Shown here: positions 49,238-58,457 of the stretch, one piece after another
Position numbering within the stretch: the stretch's first letter is position 1
Layout: each line of letters starts with the position of its first letter
Source of the DNA: Flavobacterium ginsenosidimutans
Lineage (GTDB): Bacteria; Bacteroidota; Bacteroidia; Flavobacteriales; Flavobacteriaceae
Length of the DNA stretch: 64,000 bases
Direction of reading: 5' to 3'
Assembly: GCF_003254625.1 (NCBI RefSeq)
Contig: NZ_QJRJ01000082.1
Span: 186,001-250,000 of the forward strand
The notes under the pieces: model-generated
Told to the model about the DNA's origin: nothing
What the model saw: the letters and a program-made list of their open reading frames with translations, nothing else
Database searches by the model: none
Program-made: the position numbers and the translations under genes

Positions 49238-51673
49238 TTACTCGTATTTTAAGTATTTTAAAACATCTACTTTTGTAGCTTGATATGTTCTAGACAGCAC
49301 TACAATTAAGGTTAAGGATAATAATGCTAAGAATCCAAATAAAAATGGATAAGCAGAAATTTCAATTCTAAAGACAAAATCTTCAAGCCATTTATTTAGT
49401 AAATAATATGCTGGAAATAGGGCAATTAGAAATCCAACAAAACAAAAGATAATATATTGTTTAGAAAGCTCTTTTAGCAAAACATTGGTTTCAGCGCCCA
49501 GCGTTTTTCGAATAGCAATCTCTTTCATTCTGCTTTGAACAGAATAAGAAGCTAAAGCAAAAAGTCCAAACAGAGCAATGAGAATAACAACGAAATTTAA
49601 GAGTGAAAAAAGATTGCTTTGATTGATGTATTCTTGATAATTTCTCGCATAAGCCTTATCCACAAAATCGTAATGAAAAGGAGAATCTACATCTACATTT
49701 TTCTTCCAAAACGTTTCAAGATCAGCAATCGTATTGGTGATCTCATTTTGATTCACTTTCACAAATAAATGATTTACGTTAAGATTCGTCCAGTCTATTG
49801 TTTTGAGATGAAAAAAGACCATTGGAGGAATTTCGGCTTTTGGTCCCCAAAGATTAAAATCTTTTACAACTCCAATTATTTTAAGTTTCTGATCATTCAA
49901 GGTTACAACTTTCCCAACCGGATTTTTTTCGTTCATTAATTGTAAAGCCTTTTCATTAATTAGTATAGCATCAATACTATCTGATGCAATTGAAGAGTCT
50001 AAATAGCGCCCTTGACTAAGTTTAATTTTCATCATTTCAAGCATGCCGTAATCAACACCTATATTTTGTGCCAAAATGGTTTTGTCATTATAATTAAAAG
50101 TTGATGAAAGACTATTTCCTGAGGCAAAAGAGATAACGCCAGTACTGACTTGTGAAACGCCTTTAATTTTGGAAATTTCCTGTTTAATAGTCTCGTATCT
50201 TGCAAACAATTTTTCATCGACTTTGGGGTCATTGAGATCAAAAAAGGGTTTTTCATATTTGATTTCTAAAACCTGATTTCCTTTAAAACCTAAATCTCGC
50301 TTGTTTAAAAAATTGACTTGCAGGTACACAATATATGATCCAATCATGAAAAAAGAAGCAATTGCGAATTGTAGAATCAGTATTCCATTGCGAAGCCAGA
50401 CACCACTTTTACTTCTGCTGAAATTTCCTTTCAATACTTTTAGGCTTTCAAAATTTGAAATATAAATAGCGGGAAATATTCCAGCCGCAATTATAGTTAT
50501 AATAAAAATGACGATAAGTTCAAATGAAAACTGAAATCCAGAAATTGATAAATTTTTGTTTAAGAAGTTATTATAAAAAGGCAAGGACAGTTCGACAATA
50601 ACGAGAGATAATAGAATAGAAAAAGTAGTAATAATAAAAGTTTCAAAAATAAACTGTAATACAATATTACCTTTAGATGCGCCAAGAACTTTTCTAATAC
50701 CAACTTCTTTTGCTCTTTTTATGGCATTTGCAGTTGCAAAATTGATGTAATTGAACAATGACAAAATCAAAATTAAGAATGATAAAGCCATCATAATCAG
50801 CAAGAATTGAAAATTACCCTGACCTTCTGCATAACCATCAATTTGAGAGTGCAATCTTGCATCTTTTAAAGATTCTAAAGAAACTTTTACTTCAAATTCA
50901 CTATTTTTTTTAGACCATTCAGCAATTGAAATGCCTTCATCTTTTGCCCATTTTAATGAACGATTTTTGTAAAATAGATTGTTCATTTTAGCAATCACTT
51001 TGTCTTTGTCGGCAGGATTTTTTAATTTTAAGAGCAATCCCATATCAAAACTCCCCCAGTTGTCCTTGTTTTCCCGCATTCTTTCTGCTGTAAAATTGGT
51101 AATTGCATCTGGCTCCAAAGAAGATTTTCCAGGAATGGTATAAACTCCCGTTACAACAAGTTTTTTATCATAATAGTTTACAGTTTTGCCAAGTACATTA
51201 ACACTTCCAAATAGATTTAGAGCTGTTTTCTTAGAAATTGCTAAACAATTTTCGTCTTTTAAAGCCGTTTTACTATTTCCCATTATAAAAGCAAAAGGAA
51301 ACATCTCAAAGAAAGTTTTTTGGGCATTAATAGTATTAAAAACTCCTTTTTTGTTATGGTATTGAATTGTTTTTTCGGCATACCAAGTGTCTAAGTAGCA
51401 ATAACTTTCAATTTCCTTAAAGTCGTTTTTAAAATAACTTTCGAAGGTTAGAACATTAGTTCCCCACGTATTGGTTGGACTAACTTTACTAATGGATTGA
51501 AAAACCACTTCTTTATTAGGATTCCAGTCGTTATAGCTTTGTTCTTCATTCCAATACAAAATCGAAAAAATCAAACCCGCAATTCCAATACTCAGATCAA
51601 GAATGTTCAGAGCCGTAAAAAGCTTGTTATGCTTTAAATGATAAATAAATGTATTGATCCAATTTTGAAGCAT
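49238..51673 (-). CDS. MacB/FtsX-type ABC transporter permease, paralogue 1
   Basis: An 811-residue permease. N-terminal TM (about 20-40), periplasmic domain, FtsX core with IKRAKEVGIRKVLGASKGNIVLQF, a second half with MKEIAIRKTLGAETNVLLKELS, and the end KVDVLKYLKYE. It is first of three adjacent paralogues and starts 3 bp after the ATPase stop. Together with the ATPase and the divergent NtrC-type regulator and kinase, it forms a regulated envelope transport system frequent in Bacteroidota. The cargo is unknown. Confidence 0.92.
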   Translation of the reverse strand: MLQNWINTFIYHLKHNKLFTALNILDLSIGIAGLIFSILYWNEEQSYNDWNPNKEVVFQSISKVSPTNTWGTNVLTFESYFKNDFKEIESYCYLDTWYAEKTIQYHNKKGVFNTINAQKTFFEMFPFAFIMGNSKTALKDENCLAISKKTALNLFGSVNVLGKTVNYYDKKLVVTGVYTIPGKSSLEPDAITNFTAERMRENKDNWGSFDMGLLLKLKNPADKDKVIAKMNNLFYKNRSLKWAKDEGISIAEWSKKNSEFEVKVSLESLKDARLHSQIDGYAEGQGNFQFLLIMMALSFLILILSLFNYINFATANAIKRAKEVGIRKVLGASKGNIVLQFIFETFIITTFSILLSLVIVELSLPFYNNFLNKNLSISGFQFSFELIVIFIITIIAAGIFPAIYISNFESLKVLKGNFSRSKSGVWLRNGILILQFAIASFFMIGSYIVYLQVNFLNKRDLGFKGNQVLEIKYEKPFFDLNDPKVDEKLFARYETIKQEISKIKGVSQVSTGVISFASGNSLSSTFNYNDKTILAQNIGVDYGMLEMMKIKLSQGRYLDSSIASDSIDAILINEKALQLMNEKNPVGKVVTLNDQKLKIIGVVKDFNLWGPKAEIPPMVFFHLKTIDWTNLNVNHLFVKVNQNEITNTIADLETFWKKNVDVDSPFHYDFVDKAYARNYQEYINQSNLFSLLNFVVILIALFGLFALASYSVQSRMKEIAIRKTLGAETNVLLKELSKQYIIFCFVGFLIALFPAYYLLNKWLEDFVFRIEISAYPFLFGFLALLSLTLIVVLSRTYQATKVDVLKYLKYE

Positions 51674-51676
51674 AAA

Positions 51677-52387
51677 CTAGTTGTTAGCAGTTACTAAAAC
51701 ATCTACATTTCTATGATTTACTTTTTCCGAAAGGATTACGCCATCTTTCATTAAAATAGTTCTCTGCGAAAAAGATGCATCATAATCGGAGTGTGTCACC
51801 ATTAGAATTGTCGATCCGCTGGCATGGAGATCGGTTAGTAATTCCATTACTTCATTTCCGTTTTTACTGTCTAAGTTTCCAGTTGGCTCATCGGCCAAAA
51901 TAATTTTCGGATTATTGATTAAAGCTCTTGCAACGGCTACACGCTGCTGTTGCCCGCCAGAAAGCTGCTGCGGAAAGTGTTTCAAACGATGCGAGATTCC
52001 TAATATTTTTGCTATTTCATTTACTCGAGATTTTCTTTCCGAAGAAGGAACATTGGCATAAATTAAAGGCAATTCTATATTATCAAAAACAGATAATTCA
52101 TCAATTAAATTGAAGTTCTGGAAAATGAATCCGATGTTTTCTTTTCTTGCTTGCGACTTTTGTTTTTCCTTCAAACCCACCATTTCCTGACCAAGAAGCT
52201 TATAACTTCCGTCTGAAGCACTGTCTAAAAGTCCGATGATGTTTAATAAAGTTGATTTTCCGCTTCCTGATGGTCCCATAATCGAAATAAAATCGCCTTG
52301 ATTGATCGTTAACGAAATTTCGCTTAATGCTTTGGTTTCTAATTCCTCAGTTCTAAATACTTTTGAAAGTTTTGTAATGTTAATCAT
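51677..52387 (-). CDS. MacB/LolD-type ABC transporter ATP-binding protein
   Basis: A 236-residue ATPase. Walker A GPSGSGKST (about residue 39), Q-loop FIFQNFNLID, signature LSGGQQQRVAVARAL and Walker B ILADEPTGNLD with the usual H-loop (MVTHSD). The LDSKNGNEVMEL stretch is characteristic of the MacB/LolD/FtsE group. It is first in an operon with three permeases and presumably energises all of them. The promoter region is shared with the divergent response-regulator gene. Confidence 0.95.
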   Translation of the reverse strand: MINITKLSKVFRTEELETKALSEISLTINQGDFISIMGPSGSGKSTLLNIIGLLDSASDGSYKLLGQEMVGLKEKQKSQARKENIGFIFQNFNLIDELSVFDNIELPLIYANVPSSERKSRVNEIAKILGISHRLKHFPQQLSGGQQQRVAVARALINNPKIILADEPTGNLDSKNGNEVMELLTDLHASGSTILMVTHSDYDASFSQRTILMKDGVILSEKVNHRNVDVLVTANN

Positions 52388-52552
52388 AATTGACTGTTTT
52401 GGATTTTGATTGATTTTCTTTTAAAATTTTATGCCTTCAGAAATGATAGAAACAAGTCTGAAAAATAAGATAATTTATTTTCAAATTATCACTATTTATT
52501 TGTTATTTGTACTCCTGAAAGGCGTTAATAATTAATGATTTACAAGTTCTAA

Positions 52553-52568
52553 TGTGATTTTCATGCCA
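52553..52568 (-). promoter_or_regulatory. Candidate sigma-54 (-24/-12) promoter for the ABC operon
   Basis: On the minus strand TGGCATGAAAATCACA compares with TGGCACG-N4-TTGCW: the -24 GG and the TGGCA block are intact, but the -12 element is weak (TCAC in place of TTGC). It is about 165 bp before the ATPase start and divergent from a sigma-54 activator gene. No TAnnTTTG -7 box was found for this operon. Confidence 0.4.
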
Positions 52569-52629
52569 AGAAATTAAACCTTGTAACTACTTTATTTTTA
52601 ATGTTTTATTTTTTGATAAAAAACCAAAC

Positions 52630-52645
52630 TGTCCATTAGTGGACA
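52630..52645. promoter_or_regulatory. Candidate binding site for the NtrC-type regulator
   Basis: A perfect dyad TGTCCA-TTAG-TGGACA, with an extra GTCCA half-site at 52652. It lies 24 bp before the regulator start and about 62 bp upstream of the sigma-54-like promoter of the ABC operon, a normal enhancer position for NtrC-type activators. Confidence 0.5.
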
Positions 52646-52669
52646 CCTTTCGTCCAAAACTGAACAACA

Positions 52670-54019
52670 ATGAAAAAGACCAACGCATCTATTTTAATCA
52701 TCGACGATCAAGAAGACATCCTTTTTGCATCAAAAGTTTATCTGAAAAAGTATTTCGAGAACATTTTTACACTCAATAATCCGAAAAATATTGTCGAATT
52801 GTTGTCGAAAAATGCTATTGATGTCGTTTTATTAGATATGAATTATAGATTAGGTTTTGAAGATGGAAGGGAAGGTTTGTATTTGCTAAAAGAAATAAAA
52901 ACGCTTTCGCCAAAAACGGTTGTGATTTTAATGACCGCTTTTGGAAAAGTAGAAACTGCCGTTGAAGGCTTAAAATCGGGCGCTTTTGATTATATTCTAA
53001 AACCTTGGGAAAATAAAAAGCTTTTAGAATCGGTAAAACAAGCTGTAGATAAAGCCCGAAAAGAACAGAAGAAAAACAAAGACGTTGAGATAAAACAGGA
53101 TTTTTTTGTTGGCAGTTCTGAAATTATAAAAAAGGCTTATTCTCTAGCAGATAAAGTCGCAAAAACCGATGCGAATGTTCTGATTCTAGGCGAAAACGGA
53201 ACTGGAAAGTTTGTTCTGGCACATCATATTCATACACAATCTGAAAGAAAAAATCAGCCGTTTATTGCGGTTGACTTAGGTTCTTTAAATTCGAATATTT
53301 TTGAAAGCGAATTGTTCGGCTATGCCAAAGGTGCTTTTACCGATGCTAAAACGGACACAGCAGGGCGTTTTGAAATGGCGCAAAACGGAACCATTTTTTT
53401 GGATGAAATAGGAAATGTACCGCTTCATTTACAATCTAAATTGCTTCAAGTGATTCAGACGAAAACCGTAACAAGATTGGGCGAAACCAAAGCAAGACCT
53501 TTAAATGTTCGAATTATCACAGCAACAAATTTGAACTTAAAACTAGAAGTTACCGACAAAAACTTCCGAGAAGACTTGTATTATCGCATAAATACGATGG
53601 AAATTGTTTTGCCTCCGCTAAGAGAACGTCACGAAGATAAGATTCCGCTAGCCGAATATCTTTTGGATAAAATGATTGAAAAATATAACCGAGACGAAAT
53701 CACTTTTGATAAAAAAGTCTTAGAACAGATTGAAAAACATGCTTGGAATGGAAACATTCGCGAAATGGAAAATAAGATTGAACGTGCTGTTATTCTTTGC
53801 GAGAATAATACCATCACGGTTTCTGATCTGGACTTAGAAACGATAACGCCTTACGAGGAAAATTCAGATGATATTCAGCTTTCTTCGGTTGAAAAAGCTA
53901 CAGTTGAAAAAGCACTTCTTAAAAACAACAATAATATCAGTAAAACTGCCGAAGAACTGGGTTTGTCAAGAGGCGCGCTGTACCGACGTTTGGAGAAATT
54001 TAATATCAATATCGACTAA
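52670..54019 (+). CDS. NtrC-family sigma-54-dependent response regulator
   Basis: A 449-residue protein. Receiver domain (1-120) with phospho-Asp D56 in VVLLDMNYR. AAA+ domain (about 145-380) with Walker A GENGTGK (about 174), the sigma-54-contacting loop GAFTDA (about 222), Walker B GTIFLDEIGN and RLGETKARPLNVRIITATN. C-terminal Fis-type HTH NNISKTAEELGLSRGALYRRL. It remodels sigma-54 polymerase at target promoters once phosphorylated. It is divergent from the ABC operon and is followed, 2 bp later, by its kinase. Autoregulation through the dyad at 52630 is plausible. Confidence 0.95.
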   Translation: MKKTNASILIIDDQEDILFASKVYLKKYFENIFTLNNPKNIVELLSKNAIDVVLLDMNYRLGFEDGREGLYLLKEIKTLSPKTVVILMTAFGKVETAVEGLKSGAFDYILKPWENKKLLESVKQAVDKARKEQKKNKDVEIKQDFFVGSSEIIKKAYSLADKVAKTDANVLILGENGTGKFVLAHHIHTQSERKNQPFIAVDLGSLNSNIFESELFGYAKGAFTDAKTDTAGRFEMAQNGTIFLDEIGNVPLHLQSKLLQVIQTKTVTRLGETKARPLNVRIITATNLNLKLEVTDKNFREDLYYRINTMEIVLPPLRERHEDKIPLAEYLLDKMIEKYNRDEITFDKKVLEQIEKHAWNGNIREMENKIERAVILCENNTITVSDLDLETITPYEENSDDIQLSSVEKATVEKALLKNNNNISKTAEELGLSRGALYRRLEKFNINID

Positions 54020-54021
54020 TT

Positions 54022-55356
54022 ATGCTAAGGACTTTACAAACTTACAAACTCCTTTTTCTGCGATTAATTTTTATCGTGATCGGAATCGAATTGTCGCTGT
54101 ATTTCTTTAGAATTGGTTTACTTTTTACAGGAATTTTTGGCCTTTGCATGGTTTTTCTGCTGGGTAGAGAAATGTATTTTTATGTTAGAAATATGGTCTT
54201 GATTTATAATAAAACCATTTCTTCGATATTGCAGGACGATTTTAGTTCCGATTTTTCTAAACATAAATTCAATAGTACTTATAATGAGCTTTTTACTTTG
54301 TATGAAACCTTAAAAAGTAAGCAAAATGAGCAAGTTACGAGAGATATTATTTACCGTTCGATTTTAAACAATATAGAATCGGGTGTTATTATTTTGCAGA
54401 GGCAAGAAAGCGATTGGAGTATTTTTTTGATGAACGATTATTTTTCGAGCCATTTTAATGTTCCGAAAGTTTCAAAATGGAAATATCTTAAAAATCAGCT
54501 GCCATCTTTGTGTGAAATTATCGAAGAAGATGATTTTCATGAAATAAAAACTTCAATTGAGCTTAGCATAAACGAACAAAGCAAACAGACGTTTGTTTTG
54601 CAGGCTTCACGAACCGAAATTTTTGGGCAGGATTATTTTATTGTTCTGTTGGATTCGATTCAAAATGTGGTTGAGAAAAAAGAAAAAGATGCATGGATTA
54701 ATTTGATGAAAGTGATATCGCATGAATTATTAAACTCGATAACGCCAATTCGCTCAATCTGCCAGAATTTGGAGGATTTAGTAGAACAAGATTCGCTTTC
54801 GACAGAAGATTTAGAAGACATAAAAAACAGCGTGCAGACGATGCTGAGACGAAGCGATCATTTGCAGAAATTTGTTGAAGGGTATCGAAAACTGGCAATG
54901 CTTCCTTCACCCAAAAAAGAAAAAGCAGCATTGCAGCAACTCGTTGAAAACTGTATTCAAGTTATGAATCCGTTGTTTAGGAAAAGTAATATTGAAGTCA
55001 AAAATGCCGTTATCCAAAACTATCTAATCGATGTCGATTCGCAGCAGTTAGAACAGGTATTGATTAATTTATTGACAAATTCGATTAATGCTTTAGAAAA
55101 TAGCAATACGAAGCAAATTTCGATTACGGCGGAAGCCAAAAACAATCGCATTTTTATAAAAGTTTCAGACCCAGGAAAAGGAATCGAAAAAGAAATTGAA
55201 GACAAAATATTTCTGCCGTTTTTCACCACCCGAACCGAAGGCGCAGGAATTGGTTTGACTTTATCTAAAAATATTATTGAAGCACATGGCGGTTATATTT
55301 CGCATAAAAGCGAAAATGGCAAAACAATTTTTGAGATTAGCTTGATTGAAGATTGA
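54022..55356 (+). CDS. Membrane sensor histidine kinase partner of the NtrC-type regulator
   Basis: A 444-residue protein. Two transmembrane helices (about 10-50) with almost no periplasmic loop, a PAS-like segment (about 100-215), a phospho-acceptor H234 in VISHELLNSITPIRSI (NtrB/HydH type), and a HATPase region with N-box NLLTNSINALENS, DPGKGIEKE, PFFTTRTEGAGIGL and a C-terminal glycine box. The tiny loop suggests sensing inside the membrane, for example of envelope stress or ABC activity. It is translationally coupled to the response regulator (2-bp gap). Confidence 0.92.
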   Translation: MLRTLQTYKLLFLRLIFIVIGIELSLYFFRIGLLFTGIFGLCMVFLLGREMYFYVRNMVLIYNKTISSILQDDFSSDFSKHKFNSTYNELFTLYETLKSKQNEQVTRDIIYRSILNNIESGVIILQRQESDWSIFLMNDYFSSHFNVPKVSKWKYLKNQLPSLCEIIEEDDFHEIKTSIELSINEQSKQTFVLQASRTEIFGQDYFIVLLDSIQNVVEKKEKDAWINLMKVISHELLNSITPIRSICQNLEDLVEQDSLSTEDLEDIKNSVQTMLRRSDHLQKFVEGYRKLAMLPSPKKEKAALQQLVENCIQVMNPLFRKSNIEVKNAVIQNYLIDVDSQQLEQVLINLLTNSINALENSNTKQISITAEAKNNRIFIKVSDPGKGIEKEIEDKIFLPFFTTRTEGAGIGLTLSKNIIEAHGGYISHKSENGKTIFEISLIED

Positions 55357-55388
55357 TAGATATACTCTAAAGTTAGTTTGCGCATTTT

Positions 55389-55490
55389 TGTCATTTCGAC
55401 GAAGGAGAAATCTCCACAAGTAACTCCGTACCGAAATTCCAATCTTTGTCGAGCTTTTAACGGAGATTCCTCGTTCCTCGGAATGACAAA
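55389..55490. repeat. Dispersed ~100-bp intergenic repeat, family A, copy 2
   Basis: Starts TGTCATTTCGACGAAGGAG and ends ATTCCTCGTTCCTCGGAATG then ACAAA. Short reading frames across it in both directions (containing words like VIPRNEES) are repeat translations, not genes. It is followed by a short palindrome AACTTTGACAAAGTT at 55500-55514. Confidence 0.75.
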
Positions 55491-55548
55491 CAATGACGAA
55501 ACTTTGACAAAGTTTATGCTGATCTACTTAAAAAACAGTTTAGATTTT

Positions 55549-55646
55549 TTCACGCAGATTCAGCAGATTTTTACAGATTTAAAAAGATTTATTAAAATAA
55601 AAATCTGCGTTGATCTGCTTAAATCTTTTTAAATCTGCGTGAAATA
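55549..55646. repeat. CACGCAGATT-family inverted repeat, copy 1
   Basis: Arms TTTCACGCAGATT (about 55548) and AATCTGCGTGAAAT (about 55632) face each other across about 70 bp rich in CAGATTT words. It lies at the 3' end of the kinase gene and just before the end of the convergent EamA gene. Hairpin formation is possible. Confidence 0.7.
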
Positions 55647-55656
55647 TTTTAAAAGA

Positions 55657-56544
55657 TTAATTTCGTCTAATCAACACCTTTAATCTTTCACTTTTAAAAT
55701 TGACTTCAGAAATAATGGTCGCAGAAAAAATCAAAGTACCGCCTAAAAGTAAACGCCATGATAGATTTTCTCCTAAAATAAAAAACGCACCAATTGCCCC
55801 GAAAACAGGTTCAAACAAATAAATAACCGCTACGCGTTCTGCTGATAAATAACGTTGAGAAATGTTTGAAACCGTATACATAAAAGCGGTAGAAAACAAA
55901 GCACAATAAATTACGCCCATCCAGAACGTATTGTTTTGTGGAAGCCATTCTGATGAACCGTCTGTTAACGCTATTAAAAAAGTAAAAAGCGCACAAAATG
56001 CAAACATTGGCACAATAGAATACAAGAGGTTTTTGGTGGCAGAATGTTTTTCAACAGCAATTAAATAAACCGCAAAGGCAAAGGCTCCAGCAATTGTAAA
56101 TAAATCTCCAAAGTTTATGGTAAACTTATCCTGAATGGCAATAATAAATAACCCAGTTAAAGCCGTCAAAGCAGCAATCCAGATTTTTAGTGAAGCGTTG
56201 GTTTTATAAATTGCTAGTTTTAATAACGGAATAATAATTACGGTTAATCCTGCAATAAAAGAGCATTGAGAAGCATCTGTATATTTAAGTCCGACAGTTT
56301 GCAACTGAATGCCTAAAAACATTGGAACAGCTAAAATAAAACCTGTTTTAATAGCTTCTCGATTGATGTCTTTAACATATTTCCAAAAAATAATACTCAA
56401 TACCACAACAGCCAACAGGAAACGATAAAATAAAAATACGTTTAGCGAATAGTGGCCAATTGCCATTTTGGTAACGGAGTAAGAAACTCCCCAAAAGGCA
56501 GTGCCAAGAATTAATAAAAACAATAAAAGCTGTCTTCTTTCCAT
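55657..56544 (-). CDS. EamA/DMT-family transporter
   Basis: A 295-residue protein with ten predicted hydrophobic helices in two EamA repeats (about 5-140 and 150-285). The first begins LILGTAFWGVSYSVTKMAI and the second contains AFAVYLIAVEKHS. The C-terminal ALFSTAFMYTVSNISQRYL and VIYLFEPVFGAIGAFFILGENLS are the usual EamA closing motifs. Members export metabolites such as amino acids or nucleosides; the substrate is unknown. It lies 14 bp after a GNAT gene on the same strand, so the two form an operon divergent from a LysR regulator. Confidence 0.92.
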   Translation of the reverse strand: MERRQLLLFLLILGTAFWGVSYSVTKMAIGHYSLNVFLFYRFLLAVVVLSIIFWKYVKDINREAIKTGFILAVPMFLGIQLQTVGLKYTDASQCSFIAGLTVIIIPLLKLAIYKTNASLKIWIAALTALTGLFIIAIQDKFTINFGDLFTIAGAFAFAVYLIAVEKHSATKNLLYSIVPMFAFCALFTFLIALTDGSSEWLPQNNTFWMGVIYCALFSTAFMYTVSNISQRYLSAERVAVIYLFEPVFGAIGAFFILGENLSWRLLLGGTLIFSATIISEVNFKSERLKVLIRRN

Positions 56545-56558
56545 TTTGAAATCGTATT

Positions 56559-57080
56559 TTAAATCAAGATTTTTTTCATCATTAAATCTGTTTGTTCGTC
56601 ATCGCCTAATCTAAAAATGTGTGTATCAAATTGCACAAAACCGTTTTTAGTATAGAAACTTACGGCTCTGAAATTCTTTTCCCAAACGCCCAGCCACATG
56701 TAAGTCGCTTTTATTTCTTCGGCAATTTCTTCTGCTTTAGCATATAATGCCTGTGCGACTTTTTTGCCATGAAATTCCTTTGCTACATAAATACGTTCTA
56801 TTTCTAAGGCGTTTAGATCTTCTTTTTCGGTTTGGGCATTGGCTGTATTCAATTTTAAGTAACCGACTATTTTTTCATCTAAAACAGCTAAATAGAAATA
56901 AGATGAAGGGTTGCTCAATTCAGCAGTTAATTTTGCTGTAGCGAAACTTTCACCCAGATATTTTTTCATGTTTTCTTCGCTGTTTACATCGGCGAAGGTT
57001 TCAGAAAAGGTTTGTCTGCCAACTGCTTGAAGCTTTAAAATGTCATCAGTTGTGGCTTTGGTTATTTTTAGCGTATTCAT
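56559..57080 (-). CDS. GNAT-family N-acetyltransferase
   Basis: A 173-residue enzyme with the layout ITKATTDDILKLQAVGRQTFSETF, VLDEKIVGYLKLN, LEIERIYVAKEFHGKKVAQALYAKAEEIA (acetyl-CoA loop FHGKKVAQ) and LGVWEKNFRAVSFYTKNGF. Similar to PaiA-type polyamine acetyltransferases by overall pattern, but the substrate is not proven. First gene of an operon with an EamA transporter. Acetylation followed by export is a plausible combined role. Confidence 0.88.
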   Translation of the reverse strand: MNTLKITKATTDDILKLQAVGRQTFSETFADVNSEENMKKYLGESFATAKLTAELSNPSSYFYLAVLDEKIVGYLKLNTANAQTEKEDLNALEIERIYVAKEFHGKKVAQALYAKAEEIAEEIKATYMWLGVWEKNFRAVSFYTKNGFVQFDTHIFRLGDDEQTDLMMKKILI

Positions 57081-57125
57081 TTTTATTTCTTTAATGCGTT
57101 AAAAGCTGTTTTTTGTTTTTAATAA

Positions 57126-57140
57126 ATGCGTAAATTGCAT
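57126..57140. promoter_or_regulatory. Candidate LysR box
   Basis: ATGC-N7-GCAT dyad fitting the T-N11-A pattern of LysR-type sites, in the 62-bp intergenic region and ending 2 bp before the LysR start codon. It could mediate autorepression and control of the divergent GNAT-EamA operon. Confidence 0.4.
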
Positions 57141-57142
57141 CA

Positions 57143-58006
57143 ATGGACTTACAGCAAATTAAATATTTTTTGGCTTTGGCTCGCGAACTTCATTTCTGGA
57201 ATACTGCCGGAAAAATGAATATTACACAATCAGCACTTAGCCGCCAGATTCAGTCTCTGGAGAATCAGCTTGGTGTGCAGCTGTTTGAGCGTAACAAACG
57301 TAATGTCAAACTTACTGCCGCTGGCCAGTTCTTAAAAGAAAAATGGGAGGTCGAATTGAGTAAACTGGAATTTATTCATCAATCTGCCCGCCAGATTCAG
57401 TTAGGGGAGAGCGGTACGATTACCATTTCTCATCCCGATTCTATTTCGGCTTCTCTTATGCCCGAAATTTTGTCGCGTATTTCAGAAGCTTTTCCAAAAC
57501 TAAAAATCAAACTGGTTCAGGTTCTTTATGAGAATCAGCAGGATTTTCTGCGAAATTATAAAATTGATCTGGCGATTACCAGAGATATTAATAATGCAAA
57601 AGATATTCAATCTCAAAAAATCTATACCGATCACTTAGCAGTTGTTGTTCCAGAAGATCATCCATATCAAACGCCTGAGGATTTTACTAAAGAAACTCTT
57701 GCGTCTCAAAAGTTTATTTTGCCAACCAACGACGAAGGAAGCAGTTACAGTGACCTTATTCAGAGATTATTCAATTCTTTGGATAACGCGCCAGAAGCTT
57801 ATCTTCAGTCTGAATTTGGTTCTTCTATAATTGCTTTGGTTCGAAAAGGACTCGGAATCGCGATTTTACCCGATTCGTATGTCTTTCATGAAATTCCAGG
57901 AATCCGATTTATCAAATTACCGTTAGAAACCGATTTATATGTCAATTGGAGAACTGAAGATCATAATCCTGTGCTTTCCAATGTTTTAAAATTGATTATT
58001 CCGTAA
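57143..58006 (+). CDS. LysR-family transcriptional regulator
   Basis: A 287-residue protein. The N-terminal winged helix is typical: MDLQQIKYFLALARELHFWN, ITQSALSRQIQSLENQLGVQLFER. The effector-binding domain (about 90-287) has two Rossmann-like lobes with TISHPDSISASLMPEIL and ALVRKGLGIAILPDSYV. It is divergent from the GNAT-EamA operon and is its likely regulator. The co-inducer is unknown. Confidence 0.93.
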   Translation: MDLQQIKYFLALARELHFWNTAGKMNITQSALSRQIQSLENQLGVQLFERNKRNVKLTAAGQFLKEKWEVELSKLEFIHQSARQIQLGESGTITISHPDSISASLMPEILSRISEAFPKLKIKLVQVLYENQQDFLRNYKIDLAITRDINNAKDIQSQKIYTDHLAVVVPEDHPYQTPEDFTKETLASQKFILPTNDEGSSYSDLIQRLFNSLDNAPEAYLQSEFGSSIIALVRKGLGIAILPDSYVFHEIPGIRFIKLPLETDLYVNWRTEDHNPVLSNVLKLIIP

Positions 58007-58010
58007 ACCT

Positions 58011-58457
58011 TTAAGCTCTTAGCATTCCGATATGCGGAATTCCGTCTTCATCATACACTTCACCTTGTTCTACAAATCCCAAAGATTGATAAAACTTGGA
58101 TAAATGGTATTGCGCACTGATTTTAATTGGACCTTTTCCAAACTTTTCTTCACAGCCCGCAATCGAAGCTTCCATTAGTTTTACTCCTAAACCTAATCCG
58201 CGATGCGATCTTGCAATGACAACTCTTCCGATCGAAACTTCATCATACGATACTCCTTTTGGAAGTAAGCGCGTAACACCTGCCAATTCGTTATCGACAT
58301 AATACAATAAATGAAAACCTTTCTGGTCTTTATTATCCAAATCGAGATAAGGGCAGTTTTGTTCGACTACAAAAACATCGCTTCTTAACCGAAGCATATC
58401 ATACAATTCATGATTGGTTAATTCGTCAAAAGATTTAATGGAATGGCTGAATGTCAT
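58011..58457 (-). CDS. ElaA-family GNAT acetyltransferase
   Basis: A 148-residue protein matching the ElaA subgroup: MLRLRSDVFVVEQNCPYLDLDNKDQKGFHLL at the N-terminus, SIGRVVIARSHRGLGLGVKLMEASI as the acetyl-CoA site (HRGLGLG), and ISAQYHLSKFYQSLGFVEQGEVYDEDGIPHIGM at the C-terminus. The family's physiological substrate is unknown. Convergent with the LysR gene (4-bp gap). A possible -7 box TATCTTTG lies on the minus strand at 58491-58484, without a clear -33. Confidence 0.92.
   Translation of the reverse strand: MTFSHSIKSFDELTNHELYDMLRLRSDVFVVEQNCPYLDLDNKDQKGFHLLYYVDNELAGVTRLLPKGVSYDEVSIGRVVIARSHRGLGLGVKLMEASIAGCEEKFGKGPIKISAQYHLSKFYQSLGFVEQGEVYDEDGIPHIGMLRA

Noticed and set aside
55293..55632. 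Frames of 66-84 residues in both directions after the kinase gene
   Set aside because: They translate dispersed repeat families A and B, and similar peptide words arise from every copy.
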